Source: Cognatundibacterium curvum (GTDB lineage Bacteria > Pseudomonadota > Gammaproteobacteria > Burkholderiales > Burkholderiaceae_D). From it: a stretch of DNA of 64,000 nt. The stretch's first letter is position 1; each line of letters starts with the position of its first letter. The notes under the pieces are model-generated. The model made no database searches. It was not told the origin of the DNA and saw nothing but the letters and a program-made list of their open reading frames with translations. The stretch is taken from positions 1 through 64,000 of the forward strand of contig NZ_JACOGD010000004.1 of assembly GCF_014284235.1 (NCBI RefSeq). Reading direction: 5' to 3'. This document shows, one piece after another, positions 8,528 through 17,115 of this stretch. The position numbers were made by a program, and so were the translations under genes.

Positions 8528-11482
8528 ATGCCCATCTCCTCCCAAATCAAGCGAATCAACTCCAGAATCTGGGTGGTATTGGCATTCTGTGTGGCGATGA
8601 CATTCAGTACAACGATCATCGGCAAGCTCGATCAGGCTGCGCAAAGCGAGCAGCACAACCAGGCTTCAGAGCTCGCATTAATGCAAGCCCACTCATTGGA
8701 GCACAAACTCGCCCATGCGCTGTCTGCCAGCTATGCCGTCGGTGCTTTTATTCAGCAAAATCAAGGGAAAACGGAAGGCTTTACCCAATTTGCTGAACAG
8801 CTGCTGGAATACCATCCCAGCATTAATGCGATTTACCTGGCACCTGGCGGAATTACACAGTTTGTCGTACCAGTCAGCCTGAGTAGCGTGGGTTTAGGCA
8901 TAGACCTCATGCACGACACTACGCGTAAAACAGAGGCTATGCTGGCTGTCCAAAGTAAGCAACTGAGCCTGGCTGGCCCCTTAGAGCTAAAACGTGGCGG
9001 AGCTGGTGTCATCGGCAGATTGCCAGTTTACCTGGAGGATGCAAGCGGGAAGGAAACGCTTTGGGGTATCGTCTCTGTGGTTATATCTCTACCAAAAATT
9101 TTGAACGACGCAGAACTTCCGGAGCTGGCTAAACGCGGACATCAATATGAACTTTGGCGCATACATCCGGAGACAGGTAAAAAACAGATCATTGATCAAA
9201 GTGCACACTTTTCTGACTTGAATAGTGTGCGTCATAGCTTTAGCTTACCGAATACCACCTGGATCTTAGACGTCAACATAAGCAGCGTTACTGGGTTTGC
9301 CACTGCTCCTCCTTTAAAATTTGGAATAGCACTGCTACTCAGCGCAATGCTGGCTGTCATGACACATTTACTGCTATCAGCACGTGAACAAAAAAAAGGC
9401 TTGCGCAAACTGGTGAGTTTGCGCACAGGCGAGTTGGTGGCACGGGAAAAAGATTTACAACGTGCGCAATCCATATCGCAAACCGGTAGCTGGATTGCCG
9501 ACCTGAGCACCATGGAAATCCGTGGCACGGAGCAAGCCTTTCGCATTTGGGGACTAGGTCAGAGAACCACAATTTCCTGCGACTCTGTCCTGACACAGAT
9601 ACATCCCGACGACCGTGCTATCGCACTTGCCGGTTGGCAGCAAGCCAGACAAGGCCATGCCGCGTCCGTCGAATACAGATTACAGATAGGCGATCAACTC
9701 AAATGGGTGCATTCTCAGATTGAACACGATCACGATCCGGTCACGGCTGTAATGCGCTGCATAGGGACTGTTCAGGATATCACCGAGCGCAAAAAAATTG
9801 AAAATGACTTAAGGATCGCTGCGATCGCCTTTGAAGGACAGGAAGGCATCGTCATCACCGATCAGCACAGAAACATCTTGCGCATCAATCAAGCCTTCAC
9901 CCGGATTACTGGTTACGAACGGGACGAGGTACTGGGAAAAACCACCAGCTTATTGAAATCAGGCATACATGGCTCTGCTTACTATGCCGATATGGCGCAG
10001 CAATTAGAAACGCAGGGGTTGTGGCAAGGGGAAATATGGAACCGGCGCAAGAATGGTGAAATTTATCCGGAATGGCTGACGATCACCGCTATACGCGCCG
10101 CGGACGGTGCCATCGTCAATTATGTTGGCACCATGCTAGACATTACTCAAAGAAAAGCGACTGAAGCCAAACTGGAACATCTGGCCTACCACGATCCGCT
10201 GACAGGTCTCGCCAACCGTCGCCTGCTACTGGACAGACTTCAACATGCGCTAGTCAGCAATGCACGCAGCCATCGTTACGGCGCAATCCTGTTTTTAGAT
10301 CTGGATAATTTCAAAACGATTAATGATACTTCGGGCCATGGAAAAGGCGATTTACTGCTGCAGCAAATTGCGAAGCGACTGCAAGTCCGCACAGGAAAAG
10401 GCGATACCCTGGCCCGCATAGGCGGTGATGAATTCATCATCATTTTGGAAGACCTCAGTGAGAATCTGCGCGATACGGCAATTGAAGTCAGGTCATTTGC
10501 CTCTGCTATCCTGGAAGACATCAAACACCCTTTTGATCTCGATGGTCACCCCTTCCATACAACGGCGAGCATAGGTATAGACCTGTTTGGGACCAGCGAA
10601 ACCTGCGCTGAAAACATGCTGAAACAAGTGGAAGTTGCCATGTATGAAGCCAAAGCGGAAGGCGGCGATCATATCTGTTTCTTTAATCCGGATATGTTAG
10701 ACATCATTGCAGCCCGGGCCGCCATGGAAAACAATATACGTATCGGTATCAATGAGCGGCAATTTACCTTATTTTATCAACCACAAGTCAACAGCGCTGG
10801 AAAATGGATAGGTGCGGAAGCCTTGATACGGTGGCGCCATCCAGAAAAAGGCATGATTTCTCCGGCGGAGTTTATTCCGTTAGCAGAAGAATCAGGTTTA
10901 ATTATCCCACTCGGAAACTGGGTGATTCAAGAGGCTTGCTTACAATTGAAATCCTGGTCAGAGCACGCAGCCAGTGCGCATCTGACGCTGGCAGTTAACG
11001 TTAGCGCCAAGCAATTCAGACAGGCTGATTTTGTGGATCTTGTTCTGAGCGCGCTCGATTCCAGCGGTGCCGACCCAAGAAAACTCAAAATCGAACTCAC
11101 AGAGTCAGTGCTGGTCGATAATGTAGAAGAGATCATCGCAAAAATGCAACTATTGAAATCACATGGCGTTTGCTTTTCGCTGGATGACTTCGGCACTGGC
11201 TATTCCTCTCTGACCTACTTAAAGAAGTTACCTCTGGATCAGCTAAAAATAGACCAGTCTTTTGTGCGCGATATTCTGATCAATCCTAACGATGCTGCGA
11301 TCACCCGCACCATTATTGGGCTTGGAAAAAGTCTGGGGCTGGCTGTAATTGCCGAGGGTGTGGAAACCGAAGCGCAGCGTACATTTTTGCAAAGTCAGGA
11401 TTGTCATGCCTTCCAGGGATATTTATTCGGAAAGCCATCTGCTACACTCGATATTCCACACAAAACACCGCTTGCTGTCTGA
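8528..11482 (+). CDS. CHASE-PAS-PAS-GGDEF-EAL c-di-GMP protein
   Basis: A 984-aa inner-membrane signalling protein. Two membrane segments (~13-32 and ~263-285) flank a periplasmic CHASE-type sensor. Two PAS/PAC units follow (~310-420 and ~423-545), then GGDEF (~560-715) and EAL (~735-975). The diguanylate cyclase signature is intact (RIGGDEF, ~632-636), but the product-inhibition I-site lacks its Arg (GKGD in place of RxxD). The phosphodiesterase motifs are all present: EALIRW, ELTES, DDFGTGYSSL, KIDQSFV, AEGVET and FQGYLFG. Both c-di-GMP synthesis and breakdown are therefore possible. It is monocistronic and divergent from glnA. Confidence 0.93.
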   Translation: MPISSQIKRINSRIWVVLAFCVAMTFSTTIIGKLDQAAQSEQHNQASELALMQAHSLEHKLAHALSASYAVGAFIQQNQGKTEGFTQFAEQLLEYHPSINAIYLAPGGITQFVVPVSLSSVGLGIDLMHDTTRKTEAMLAVQSKQLSLAGPLELKRGGAGVIGRLPVYLEDASGKETLWGIVSVVISLPKILNDAELPELAKRGHQYELWRIHPETGKKQIIDQSAHFSDLNSVRHSFSLPNTTWILDVNISSVTGFATAPPLKFGIALLLSAMLAVMTHLLLSAREQKKGLRKLVSLRTGELVAREKDLQRAQSISQTGSWIADLSTMEIRGTEQAFRIWGLGQRTTISCDSVLTQIHPDDRAIALAGWQQARQGHAASVEYRLQIGDQLKWVHSQIEHDHDPVTAVMRCIGTVQDITERKKIENDLRIAAIAFEGQEGIVITDQHRNILRINQAFTRITGYERDEVLGKTTSLLKSGIHGSAYYADMAQQLETQGLWQGEIWNRRKNGEIYPEWLTITAIRAADGAIVNYVGTMLDITQRKATEAKLEHLAYHDPLTGLANRRLLLDRLQHALVSNARSHRYGAILFLDLDNFKTINDTSGHGKGDLLLQQIAKRLQVRTGKGDTLARIGGDEFIIILEDLSENLRDTAIEVRSFASAILEDIKHPFDLDGHPFHTTASIGIDLFGTSETCAENMLKQVEVAMYEAKAEGGDHICFFNPDMLDIIAARAAMENNIRIGINERQFTLFYQPQVNSAGKWIGAEALIRWRHPEKGMISPAEFIPLAEESGLIIPLGNWVIQEACLQLKSWSEHAASAHLTLAVNVSAKQFRQADFVDLVLSALDSSGADPRKLKIELTESVLVDNVEEIIAKMQLLKSHGVCFSLDDFGTGYSSLTYLKKLPLDQLKIDQSFVRDILINPNDAAITRTIIGLGKSLGLAVIAEGVETEAQRTFLQSQDCHAFQGYLFGKPSATLDIPHKTPLAV

Positions 11483-11559
11483 TTGCACTGCCTGAGGGCA
11501 ACTCAGGACTCAATAACAGTGCTCATGTCAGATCAGTATCTTATTCATGAATGGAAACG

Positions 11560-12027
11560 ATGATGTCAGAAACGAATCTGATCGCGCTGGCTAAACAGCG
11601 CGCCATTGAAAACAGCTTTCCTTATGCGGGAACGCTGACTCCGACAGAAGCTTACACCCTGCTCCAGCAGCATGATCAGGCCATCCTGATCGATGTCAGA
11701 ACCAATGCAGAGCGCGACTGGGTTGGGCGGGTGGTGCTCGCTGAAGCACAGCACCATGCTGTGCAATGGAGTCTGTACCCGGGAGGTACACCCAACCCGG
11801 ACTTTCTGACCCAGCTAGCGGACATTTGTCCGGATAAGGCGACCCCGCTGCTGTTTCTTTGCCGCTCAGGGGTACGTTCGCGCCATGCTGCCAAGCTGGC
11901 AACAGAACACGGCTACACACACTGCTTTGACATTCTGGAAGGATTTGAAGGCGACAAAGATACCCAAGGCCATCGCAAGAGCGTCGGCGGCTGGTGTCAG
12001 CACGGATTACCCTGGGTCGGCGCTTAA
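11560..12027 (+). CDS. Rhodanese-like sulfurtransferase
   Basis: A 155-aa single-domain rhodanese. The N-terminal CH2A region LIDVRTNAERDWVG and the catalytic loop LCRSGVRS with the nucleophilic Cys are both present, followed by the C-terminal ILEGFEGD typical of the family. It would transfer sulfane sulfur to cyanide or protein thiols; the physiological acceptor is unknown. The start is one of three closely spaced in-frame ATGs (11551, 11560, 11563); 11560 is preferred because GGAAAC precedes it at proper spacing. Confidence 0.88.
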   Translation: MMSETNLIALAKQRAIENSFPYAGTLTPTEAYTLLQQHDQAILIDVRTNAERDWVGRVVLAEAQHHAVQWSLYPGGTPNPDFLTQLADICPDKATPLLFLCRSGVRSRHAAKLATEHGYTHCFDILEGFEGDKDTQGHRKSVGGWCQHGLPWVGA

Positions 12028-12117
12028 ATTCATGTATTCGCCGAAAGGGGCTTCCATCTTTTATAAGTCTTTGCTAGAATAGCGGACTTCGCTGATGCAG
12101 AAATGCAAAAGCATGTT

Positions 12118-12207
12118 GGAGAGGTGGATGAGTGGTTTAAGTCACACGCCTGGAAAGCGTGCGTAGGTTAATCCCTACCGGGGGTTCGAATCCCCCCTTC
12201 TCCGCCA
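12118..12207 (+). tRNA. tRNA-Ser(GGA)
   Basis: A 90-nt tRNA with acceptor arms GGAGAGG / CTTCTCC (one G-U pair), an anticodon loop CTGGAAA giving anticodon GGA (reads UCC/UCU), a long variable arm as in class II tRNAs, the T loop GGTTCGAAT and an encoded CCA. Its 3' end is the insertion target of the integrated element that follows. Confidence 0.96.
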
Positions 12208-12213
12208 GAATTA
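12184..12213 (+). other. attL core of the integrated element (tRNA-Ser 3' end)
   Basis: The T loop and acceptor end of tRNA-Ser, from the T-loop GTTCGAA to CGCCAGAATTA, reappears in decayed form at 21823-21850, with an integrase gene immediately inside. This is the classic arrangement for a tyrosine-recombinase element integrated in a tRNA 3' end. Confidence 0.75.
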
Positions 12214-12241
12214 AGTTTCAAGCAGTTCCAAGAAACACCAA

Positions 12242-12277
12242 AAGCCCGCGTATCTCCCAGTGAGTGCGCGGGTTTTT
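12242..12277 (+). terminator. Terminator after tRNA-Ser, element-borne
   Basis: A CCCGCG / CGCGGG stem (12245-12250 with 12267-12272) followed by T5. It lies just inside the element and replaces the original tRNA terminator, which is now displaced to 21852-21882. Confidence 0.75.
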
Positions 12278-12320
12278 CGTTTCAGGACGTGCCAGATAAT
12301 GCATTGACATCCCACTTTTT

Positions 12321-12371
12321 TGCATCCATGCTTGCATCCATGGATAAACCCACCTAAAAGCCATGGATGCA
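12321..12371. repeat. TGCATCCATGG repeats, left integrase arm sites
   Basis: Three copies of a TGCATCCATG(G) core: direct at 12321 and 12333, inverted (CCATGGATGCA) at 12361. Two more copies lie near the right end at 21750 and 21762. Their symmetric placement inside both att cores suggests arm-type binding sites of the integrase. Confidence 0.6.
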
Positions 12372-12373
12372 AA

Positions 12374-13639
12374 ATGCCGAAACTCGCTACCCCGCTGACT
12401 GATATACAGGTTAAAAACAGCAAACCAAAAGAGAAGACATGGACGCTGGCTGATGGCAATGGCCTGTATCTGGAAATCAACCCAGCCGGAAAAAAAAGCT
12501 GGCGCATGGCTTACCGGCGACCAGTCACAAAGAAAAACAATCGCCTGAGCTTTGGCGACTACCCACTGATTGGTCTGGCCGAGGCAAGGGCTAAGTGTCT
12601 GGCCGCAGCCAAGCTACTCAAGGAAGGCATTGACCCTGCCGCCGAACGCGACGAAAAGAAGCAGCTTGCCGCTGAATCAGCCGCCCATACTTTTGAAAAA
12701 ATCGCCCGCGAATGGCATAACACCCGCTTGAGTGCGTGGAGTGCGGCCACCGCCAAAGACACCATTAACCGACTAGAAAAGGATATCTTTCCAGAAATAG
12801 GGAAACTCCCTATCAGCGAAATAACGCATAAGCAAATGATTGCGGCCTTGCGCAAGATTGAAGAGCGTGGCGCTGGTGAAGTCGCGCACCGCTTGAAGGC
12901 GACATGCGCCCGAGTCTTTAGCTATGCGAATCAGCATGGCATTGAGAACCGCAACCCTGCCGCCGACTTGAAAGACGTACTTAAACCAGTGAAGGCCGGA
13001 CACTTTGCCGCCATTTCACCAGACGAACTACCTGCTTTTCTGGAATCCATTAATAAAAACGATGCCAGACTATATGCGCCAACCCGTATTGCCCTGCGGC
13101 TGATGTTGCTGATTTTCGTTCGCAGCAGTGAGCTACGCACCACACCATGGAGCGAAATCAATTTAGAAACCGGTGAGTGGGTAATCCCATGGCAGCGCAT
13201 GAAACGCGGCAAGCTGACCATTAACCCAGATCAGACAGATCACCACGTTTGTCTGTCTCGCCAAGGACTGGAGCTACTGAAAGAACTGCACGGCTACACA
13301 GGCGGTAGCACTTACCTATTCCCGAACCAACGCGACCACAGCAAACCCATGTCCGGCGATGCTATCCGCATGGCCTTAAACCGCATGGGCTATGAAGGAA
13401 AAATGACGACGCACGGTTTCCGCGCCTTAGCGATGACCACACTCAAGGAAAAGCTAGGCTACCGACATGAAACAGTAGATCGCCAGCTTGCCCACGCTCA
13501 GAAAGACAAAATTGCCAGCGCCTATGATCGGGCTCAATTCTTGGATGAACGCAAAAAGATGATGCAGCACTGGGCGGATTACTTGGACGGCGTGAAGGCT
13601 TCCAGCAACGTCATTCACGCTACATTCAAACAGGCCTGA
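12374..13639 (+). CDS. Tyrosine-type site-specific integrase (P4/DUF4102 type)
   Basis: A 421-aa integrase. The N-terminal DUF4102-like arm-binding domain reads TPLTDIQVKNSKPKEKTW and DGNGLYLEI, the SAM-like core-binding domain spans ~100-190, and the catalytic domain spans ~205-400. Catalytic residues are visible: Arg in LIFVRSSELR, His-x-x-Arg in THGFRALAMT, a His in QLAHAQKD, and the nucleophilic Tyr in ASAYDRAQFLDERKKMMQHW. The ATG at 12374 was preferred over 12320, because the extra codons run through the integrase arm repeats. It sits beside the tRNA-Ser attL and catalyses integration and excision of the element. Confidence 0.95.
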   Translation: MPKLATPLTDIQVKNSKPKEKTWTLADGNGLYLEINPAGKKSWRMAYRRPVTKKNNRLSFGDYPLIGLAEARAKCLAAAKLLKEGIDPAAERDEKKQLAAESAAHTFEKIAREWHNTRLSAWSAATAKDTINRLEKDIFPEIGKLPISEITHKQMIAALRKIEERGAGEVAHRLKATCARVFSYANQHGIENRNPAADLKDVLKPVKAGHFAAISPDELPAFLESINKNDARLYAPTRIALRLMLLIFVRSSELRTTPWSEINLETGEWVIPWQRMKRGKLTINPDQTDHHVCLSRQGLELLKELHGYTGGSTYLFPNQRDHSKPMSGDAIRMALNRMGYEGKMTTHGFRALAMTTLKEKLGYRHETVDRQLAHAQKDKIASAYDRAQFLDERKKMMQHWADYLDGVKASSNVIHATFKQA

Positions 13640-13764
13640 GTACTGGCGCAGCTTACCAGCATTTTTTCCTCGCAAACCCGCATGAAATACAGCCTCTGTG
13701 TGCGGCTTTTTTTACGCCCACCATCAAAGCCACAAAAAATAGTAGCCTTATCTCAGCAAAAACA

Positions 13765-13867
13765 GGTGTACCGGTGTACCAAACAGCGGAAACCAGCGCC
13801 AGCCTTAGCTTTTCATGGAACACAATATATATAAATAGGTGTACCAAAGGTGTACCAAATGTGTACC
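13765..13867 (+). repeat. Left iteron cluster, GGTGTACC(AAA)
   Basis: Five GGTGTACC units start at 13765, 13773, 13838, 13849 and 13860 (the last with T in place of the first G), several followed by AAA. A matching, largely inverted cluster lies at 20938-21066. In P4 the alpha protein binds iterons (GGTGAACAG) at two separated sites, ori and crr. This pair beside an alpha-like primase suggests a replication origin; that is inference. Confidence 0.65.
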
Positions 13868-13895
13868 AGCTAAAAACTGCCTTCCATTTCATGCA

Positions 13896-13931
13896 GGTTT
13901 ACAAGGCAAAAGCGGTGAAAGGCTGCACCAG
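13896..13931 (+). repeat. 36-bp sequence shared by both iteron regions (left copy)
   Basis: GGTTTACAAGGCAAAAGCGG through GGCTGCACCAG is repeated, with a few substitutions and two bases fewer, at 21128-21163 in the same orientation. Each copy lies just right of an iteron cluster, so the two non-coding regions are related as wholes, not only in the short iterons. Confidence 0.6.
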
Positions 13932-14070
13932 CTATGGCTTTTGCTTGAAAATGTATTGTTTTGATACCTGCCCACACCTTCTGGAATATCGCGCAAGGGG
14001 AATTTTGTTGCGCAAACCGCCCAGCGGCGAGTGATTGGTAGAATCTTTGCGCTATACTTGGACAATTATC

Positions 14071-14076
14071 TGTACA
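14071..14076. promoter_or_regulatory. TGTACA operator core before yefM
   Basis: TGTACA lies 16 nt upstream of the antitoxin start. The E. coli YefM-YoeB complex binds palindromes with a TGTACA core in its own promoter, so this is a likely autoregulatory operator. Confidence 0.4.
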
Positions 14077-14091
14077 TATATAGGGGTTATC

Positions 14092-14349
14092 ATGCGCGTT
14101 ATCAGCTACTCAGAAGCCCGTAATTCTTTGAAATCCGTCATTGATAGCGTTATTGACGATGCTGACATCACCGTGATTAACAGGCGCGATGGTGGGGATG
14201 CAGTTGTTATGTCGCTAGATCATTACCAGCAAATGGCAGAGACTTTGCATCTACTGTCAGCACCTGCGAATGCGCAAAGGCTGGCCGAGTCCATAAAGCA
14301 ATATCGTGCAGGCAAAACAGTAAAGCGCACATTGGTGACGGCAGAATGA
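14092..14349 (+). CDS. YefM/Phd-family antitoxin
   Basis: An 85-aa antitoxin with the YefM N-terminal DNA-binding fold (RVISYSEARNSLKSVID, then INRRDGGDAVVMSLDHYQQ) and a disordered toxin-neutralising tail ending in KRTLVTAE. AGGGG 7 nt upstream supports the ATG at 14092. It overlaps the toxin gene by ATGA, indicating translational coupling. It neutralises the neighbouring YoeB toxin and represses the pair's promoter; it may stabilise the integrated element. Confidence 0.9.
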   Translation: MRVISYSEARNSLKSVIDSVIDDADITVINRRDGGDAVVMSLDHYQQMAETLHLLSAPANAQRLAESIKQYRAGKTVKRTLVTAE

Positions 14350-14612
14350 GTCGATCAATCTGCTTTACCTCGCATGGATGGGATGATTATCTCTACTGGC
14401 AAGGGCAAGACAAAAAGACCCTGAAGCGTATTAATACCCTGATTGAAGCATCCAGCCGTGAACCGTTTACAGGCATAGGTAAGCCAGAGGCGCTATTAGG
14501 GGATATGTCTGGCTTCTGGTCTAGGCGCATAGATGAGCGCCACCGGCTTGTCTATGCGGTGGACGATGAGGCATTGACGGTACTGGCTTGCCGATATCAC
14601 TATGGGGATTAG
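14346..14612 (+). CDS. Txe/YoeB-family mRNA interferase toxin
   Basis: An 88-aa ribosome-dependent endoribonuclease of the RelE fold. YoeB hallmarks are visible: WDDYLYWQGQDKKTLKRIN, GIGKPEALLGDMSGFWSRRI, DERHRLVYAV, and the C-terminal CRYHYGD carrying catalytic His/Tyr. Length is normal for the family, so the toxin looks intact. It starts within the antitoxin stop (ATGA). Confidence 0.93.
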   Translation: MSRSICFTSHGWDDYLYWQGQDKKTLKRINTLIEASSREPFTGIGKPEALLGDMSGFWSRRIDERHRLVYAVDDEALTVLACRYHYGD

Positions 14613-14617
14613 TTGTC

Positions 14618-15592
14618 ATGAAGAAAAATGAGGATTCGTTTAGCATGACGAACGCAATACTACAGCAATCCGAAATTGCTAAGGCCATGGAAAAATCAGC
14701 ATTAGACCGCAACGCTCTTGAGAATGGTATTGAGCAGTCCGCCACAACTCGCAAAGCCATAGAAAATGGTATGCAGCAGTTCGCCGCAGATCGCAAAGCC
14801 ATAGAAAATGGTATGCAGCAGTTCGCCGCAGATCGCAAAGCCATAGAAAATGGTATGCAACAGTTCGCCGCAGATCGCAAAGCCATAGAAAATGGTATGC
14901 AGCAGTTCGCCGCAGATCGCAAAGCTATAGGGAATAATTTAAGCGAGATTGCGTTAGCGCGTGAGGCCGCACAAAAGCCGTTTATTGAGAGTCATGCGCA
15001 GCTTCAATCTGCTATGGCGGAGATTGGAAACCAATTAAAGACTGCGATGGAAGCGCCTCAAAAAATTCTTCAGTTGTCAATGGCAAATATTCAGAAACAT
15101 TTAGATGATGCAAGTAAACAGATATATGAGCCGTTACGCCTATTGGTCATGGCCGCAGACCTTTACAGGGCAATAAAGGAAGACAATCATTCTGAGGTGG
15201 ACGCTATCATGGCATCCCCAGATTTTGGAGCGCAACTATTGCACTTATTGGTGCGTTGGACTGAAATGAACGAAGAAGAACGTTCTGGAAAACTCGCTGA
15301 AATGGTTGTTGAATCAAATAAACGCGCCGAAATGGCTATTGAATTAGATCAACAATTAAAAAAAATTAAAACCGGATATTTAAATCGCCAAGACCAGATA
15401 GATAAGCAAGTGTTGATTGCCTATTTCAAAGAAAAAAACCACGTTATAAAAAACTCTGCCGAACTTGAGAAATGGCCGTTCGATGACTGGCCGCTGACCA
15501 ACAATTATTCAATTGAGATAATTAAAAAATGGTACAAGGAAGCAATGCCGAATGTAAACCTTGTCGGTGGGCGACCAAAAAAAGGAAAATAA
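14618..15592 (+). CDS. Coiled-coil protein with 14-residue tandem repeats
   Basis: A 324-aa protein of unknown function. Residues ~30-101 consist of five 14-residue (two-heptad) units of the type KAIENGMQQFAADR, four nearly identical in DNA and the first degenerate. A long helical segment follows, then a mixed region and a basic tail NLVGGRPKKGK that resembles an AT-hook core. No signal peptide or membrane segment is seen. The ATG at 14618 begins just after the yoeB stop; an in-frame upstream ATG at 14588 would overlap yoeB. Its place behind the toxin suggests an accessory gene of the element. A filament-like or DNA-associated role is speculation. Confidence 0.7.
   Translation: MKKNEDSFSMTNAILQQSEIAKAMEKSALDRNALENGIEQSATTRKAIENGMQQFAADRKAIENGMQQFAADRKAIENGMQQFAADRKAIENGMQQFAADRKAIGNNLSEIALAREAAQKPFIESHAQLQSAMAEIGNQLKTAMEAPQKILQLSMANIQKHLDDASKQIYEPLRLLVMAADLYRAIKEDNHSEVDAIMASPDFGAQLLHLLVRWTEMNEEERSGKLAEMVVESNKRAEMAIELDQQLKKIKTGYLNRQDQIDKQVLIAYFKEKNHVIKNSAELEKWPFDDWPLTNNYSIEIIKKWYKEAMPNVNLVGGRPKKGK
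14711..14920 (+). repeat. 42-bp in-frame tandem repeats (5 units)
   Basis: Units start at 14711 (degenerate), 14753, 14795, 14837 and 14879. The last four are almost identical at the DNA level, including synonymous positions, which points to recent slippage or unequal crossing-over. The period of 14 codons preserves the heptad phase of the coiled coil. Confidence 0.9.
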
Positions 15593-15727
15593 TATACTGC
15601 TCACCTCATAAACCACCTGTTTATCTGGTTATCAGGAATTTTTGTTATATCCGTTACCTGAAAAAATTCGCCTTGCTGAAGTGCCATTACTTACCAAGTG
15701 GTGCGGCAAATAACCAGAAAGGCGAAT

Positions 15728-15928
15728 ATGCAAACACCGTCCCCCGCAAGATTATTGCGACTTCCCAGCGTCTTAGGGCGCGTTCCATTCAGTAAATCAG
15801 AGACTTATCGCCGCATAAAAGCGGGAACCTTCCCTGCTCCTGTTCGGCTGGGTTTGCGTTCCGTTGCTTGGCTGGAGTCAGATATCGAGCAATACATTCA
15901 AAAGCTGGCGCAGGAGTCGGCAAAATGA
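15728..15928 (+). CDS. AlpA-family transcriptional regulator
   Basis: A 66-aa AlpA/MerR-like winged-helix protein: LLRLPSVLGRVPFSKSETYRRIKAGTFPAPVRLGLRSVAWLESDIEQYI contains the full phage AlpA signature. In P4-like elements such proteins activate or repress the element's genes and often promote excision. AAAGGCG precedes the ATG at 15728. Its stop overlaps the next start (ATGA). Confidence 0.9.
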   Translation: MQTPSPARLLRLPSVLGRVPFSKSETYRRIKAGTFPAPVRLGLRSVAWLESDIEQYIQKLAQESAK

Positions 15929-16599
15929 ATTCCATCAATCACAACATGAACAAGGCAATTGCTATTACCGCTTCGCAGCAAGAGAGCAACGCCACCCCAG
16001 CACATTACGCTTGCATTGATACGGCGGAAGTACTTAACGAACGTGGCGGCTTTGGGGATGAGATAGGTAATTTGCTTGATATCCAAGGTCAAAGCGTAGT
16101 ATTCAATGCGCCATGGCTTGGCGCAAAGCCTGTCCTGCAATTGAAATATGATATGTCGCGCAGTGAAAGCAGTGAATCGTTTAACGAATTTAAGCAGCTT
16201 GCTACCGTAGGAATGGCGTCACGTTCGCCGCAAGATGTACTGTATGCTGAGATTGAGTTTTGCGACCCGTTACGGCCGGATCAACCGCCGCTTTACATGG
16301 CTGCAACGGTACATTTAGGTGCTATCAGCCAGACAGAGGATTGGTGTGAAAAAGCGCACAAACCGTATGATTTACTTGAATGTGCTACGTCACTTTACTG
16401 GTATCGACAAACGACCGGCGGCAACCATAAAGAGGGTAAGTTTTCGTTTCGTGGACATCAATTTATCTACCAAATTGACGATGACTTTACGCGCTCATAC
16501 GATGCAGGCTTGAGCGATTGTGAAAGAACCAAAATCATCAGCATTCGTTTTGCTGACGGAGAGCCACACAATGGTGTGATTATCGAGGGGATAGTATGA
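15925..16599 (+). CDS. Unknown element protein
   Basis: A 224-aa protein I do not recognise. It is soluble, with no signal peptide. It starts within the AlpA gene's stop (ATGA) and its own stop overlaps the next start by 4 nt, so it belongs to a tightly packed operon running to 17700. Notable segments are LNERGGFGDEIGNLLDIQ and HLGAISQTEDWCEKAHKPYD. Confidence 0.7.
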   Translation: MNSINHNMNKAIAITASQQESNATPAHYACIDTAEVLNERGGFGDEIGNLLDIQGQSVVFNAPWLGAKPVLQLKYDMSRSESSESFNEFKQLATVGMASRSPQDVLYAEIEFCDPLRPDQPPLYMAATVHLGAISQTEDWCEKAHKPYDLLECATSLYWYRQTTGGNHKEGKFSFRGHQFIYQIDDDFTRSYDAGLSDCERTKIISIRFADGEPHNGVIIEGIV

Positions 16600-16886
16600 A
16601 ACATCACCCCCTTGCCATCAGGCCACACAAGCAGTATGCTGTGCGCGTCCCTGAGAAAAAAGGGAACGAGTTTGGCGACTCGAATCACACCAAAGCGCAC
16701 AAGCCGCGCTATGCGGCTTTTTCATGTGCGTATGTCATTGCATCCTCTTTATGGGCGGCAGTGGCGGGGATACCTTCGGGTATGCCGGTTCCTTTGGTGT
16801 CCGGTTCGCCAACCCCGTCATGTGCTGCCCACCCGTTTGGCGACGGGCGCAGTGTAACCACACACCAAAGAGCCTGCCATGAATGA
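16596..16886 (+). CDS. Small element protein, possibly Ash-like
   Basis: A 96-aa frame starting inside the previous stop (ATGA) and overlapping the next start by 8 nt. The C-terminal part (AGIPSGMPVPLVSGSPTP) loosely recalls the phage Ash family, whose members carry short A/G-x-P-x-S-L-V-x-G repeats, but the match is weak. It could equally be a lineage-specific small protein. Support comes mainly from its place in the overlapping gene chain. Confidence 0.45.
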   Translation: MKHHPLAIRPHKQYAVRVPEKKGNEFGDSNHTKAHKPRYAAFSCAYVIASSLWAAVAGIPSGMPVPLVSGSPTPSCAAHPFGDGRSVTTHQRACHE

Positions 16887-17115
16887 TAAAAACCCCCTAA
16901 TCTCCCCCATCCGTTTGAGCAGTGAAAATAACGCTGCATCTTTGCTTGGCACAATCAGCGAGAACGAAATTCAAACTCTGCTGCACCTGCGAGCATTTCC
17001 CTGCGATTTAAGAGCAGGTCTGCAAAAGTCAATTGCCGCCACCGCGCAACGCTATGCCATCAAGCCGTGTCTTGTTCTTGTCGGCGTTGCTGTTGAAGGG
17101 GGTCGCCATGTCTAA
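16879..17115 (+). CDS. Small element protein, paralogue of the next gene
   Basis: A 78-aa protein of unknown function. It shares a pattern with the downstream 75-aa protein: EIQ-x2-L-x2-R, then IA, then KPxLxLV at the C-terminus. This suggests a tandem duplication. Start and stop overlap both neighbours. Confidence 0.6.
   Translation: MNDKNPLISPIRLSSENNAASLLGTISENEIQTLLHLRAFPCDLRAGLQKSIAATAQRYAIKPCLVLVGVAVEGGRHV

Larger units (their letters stand above)
13640..14091. other. Intergenic region with left iteron cluster and toxin-antitoxin promoter
   Basis: No convincing gene. It contains five GGTGTACC repeats (13765-13867), a 36-bp stretch shared with the right end of the element (13896-13931), and the promoter/operator region of the yefM-yoeB pair. 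Confidence 0.7.

Noticed and set aside
14711-14920. 42-bp repeats considered as a CRISPR array
   Set aside because: The units are contiguous with no spacers and code in frame for two-heptad blocks.
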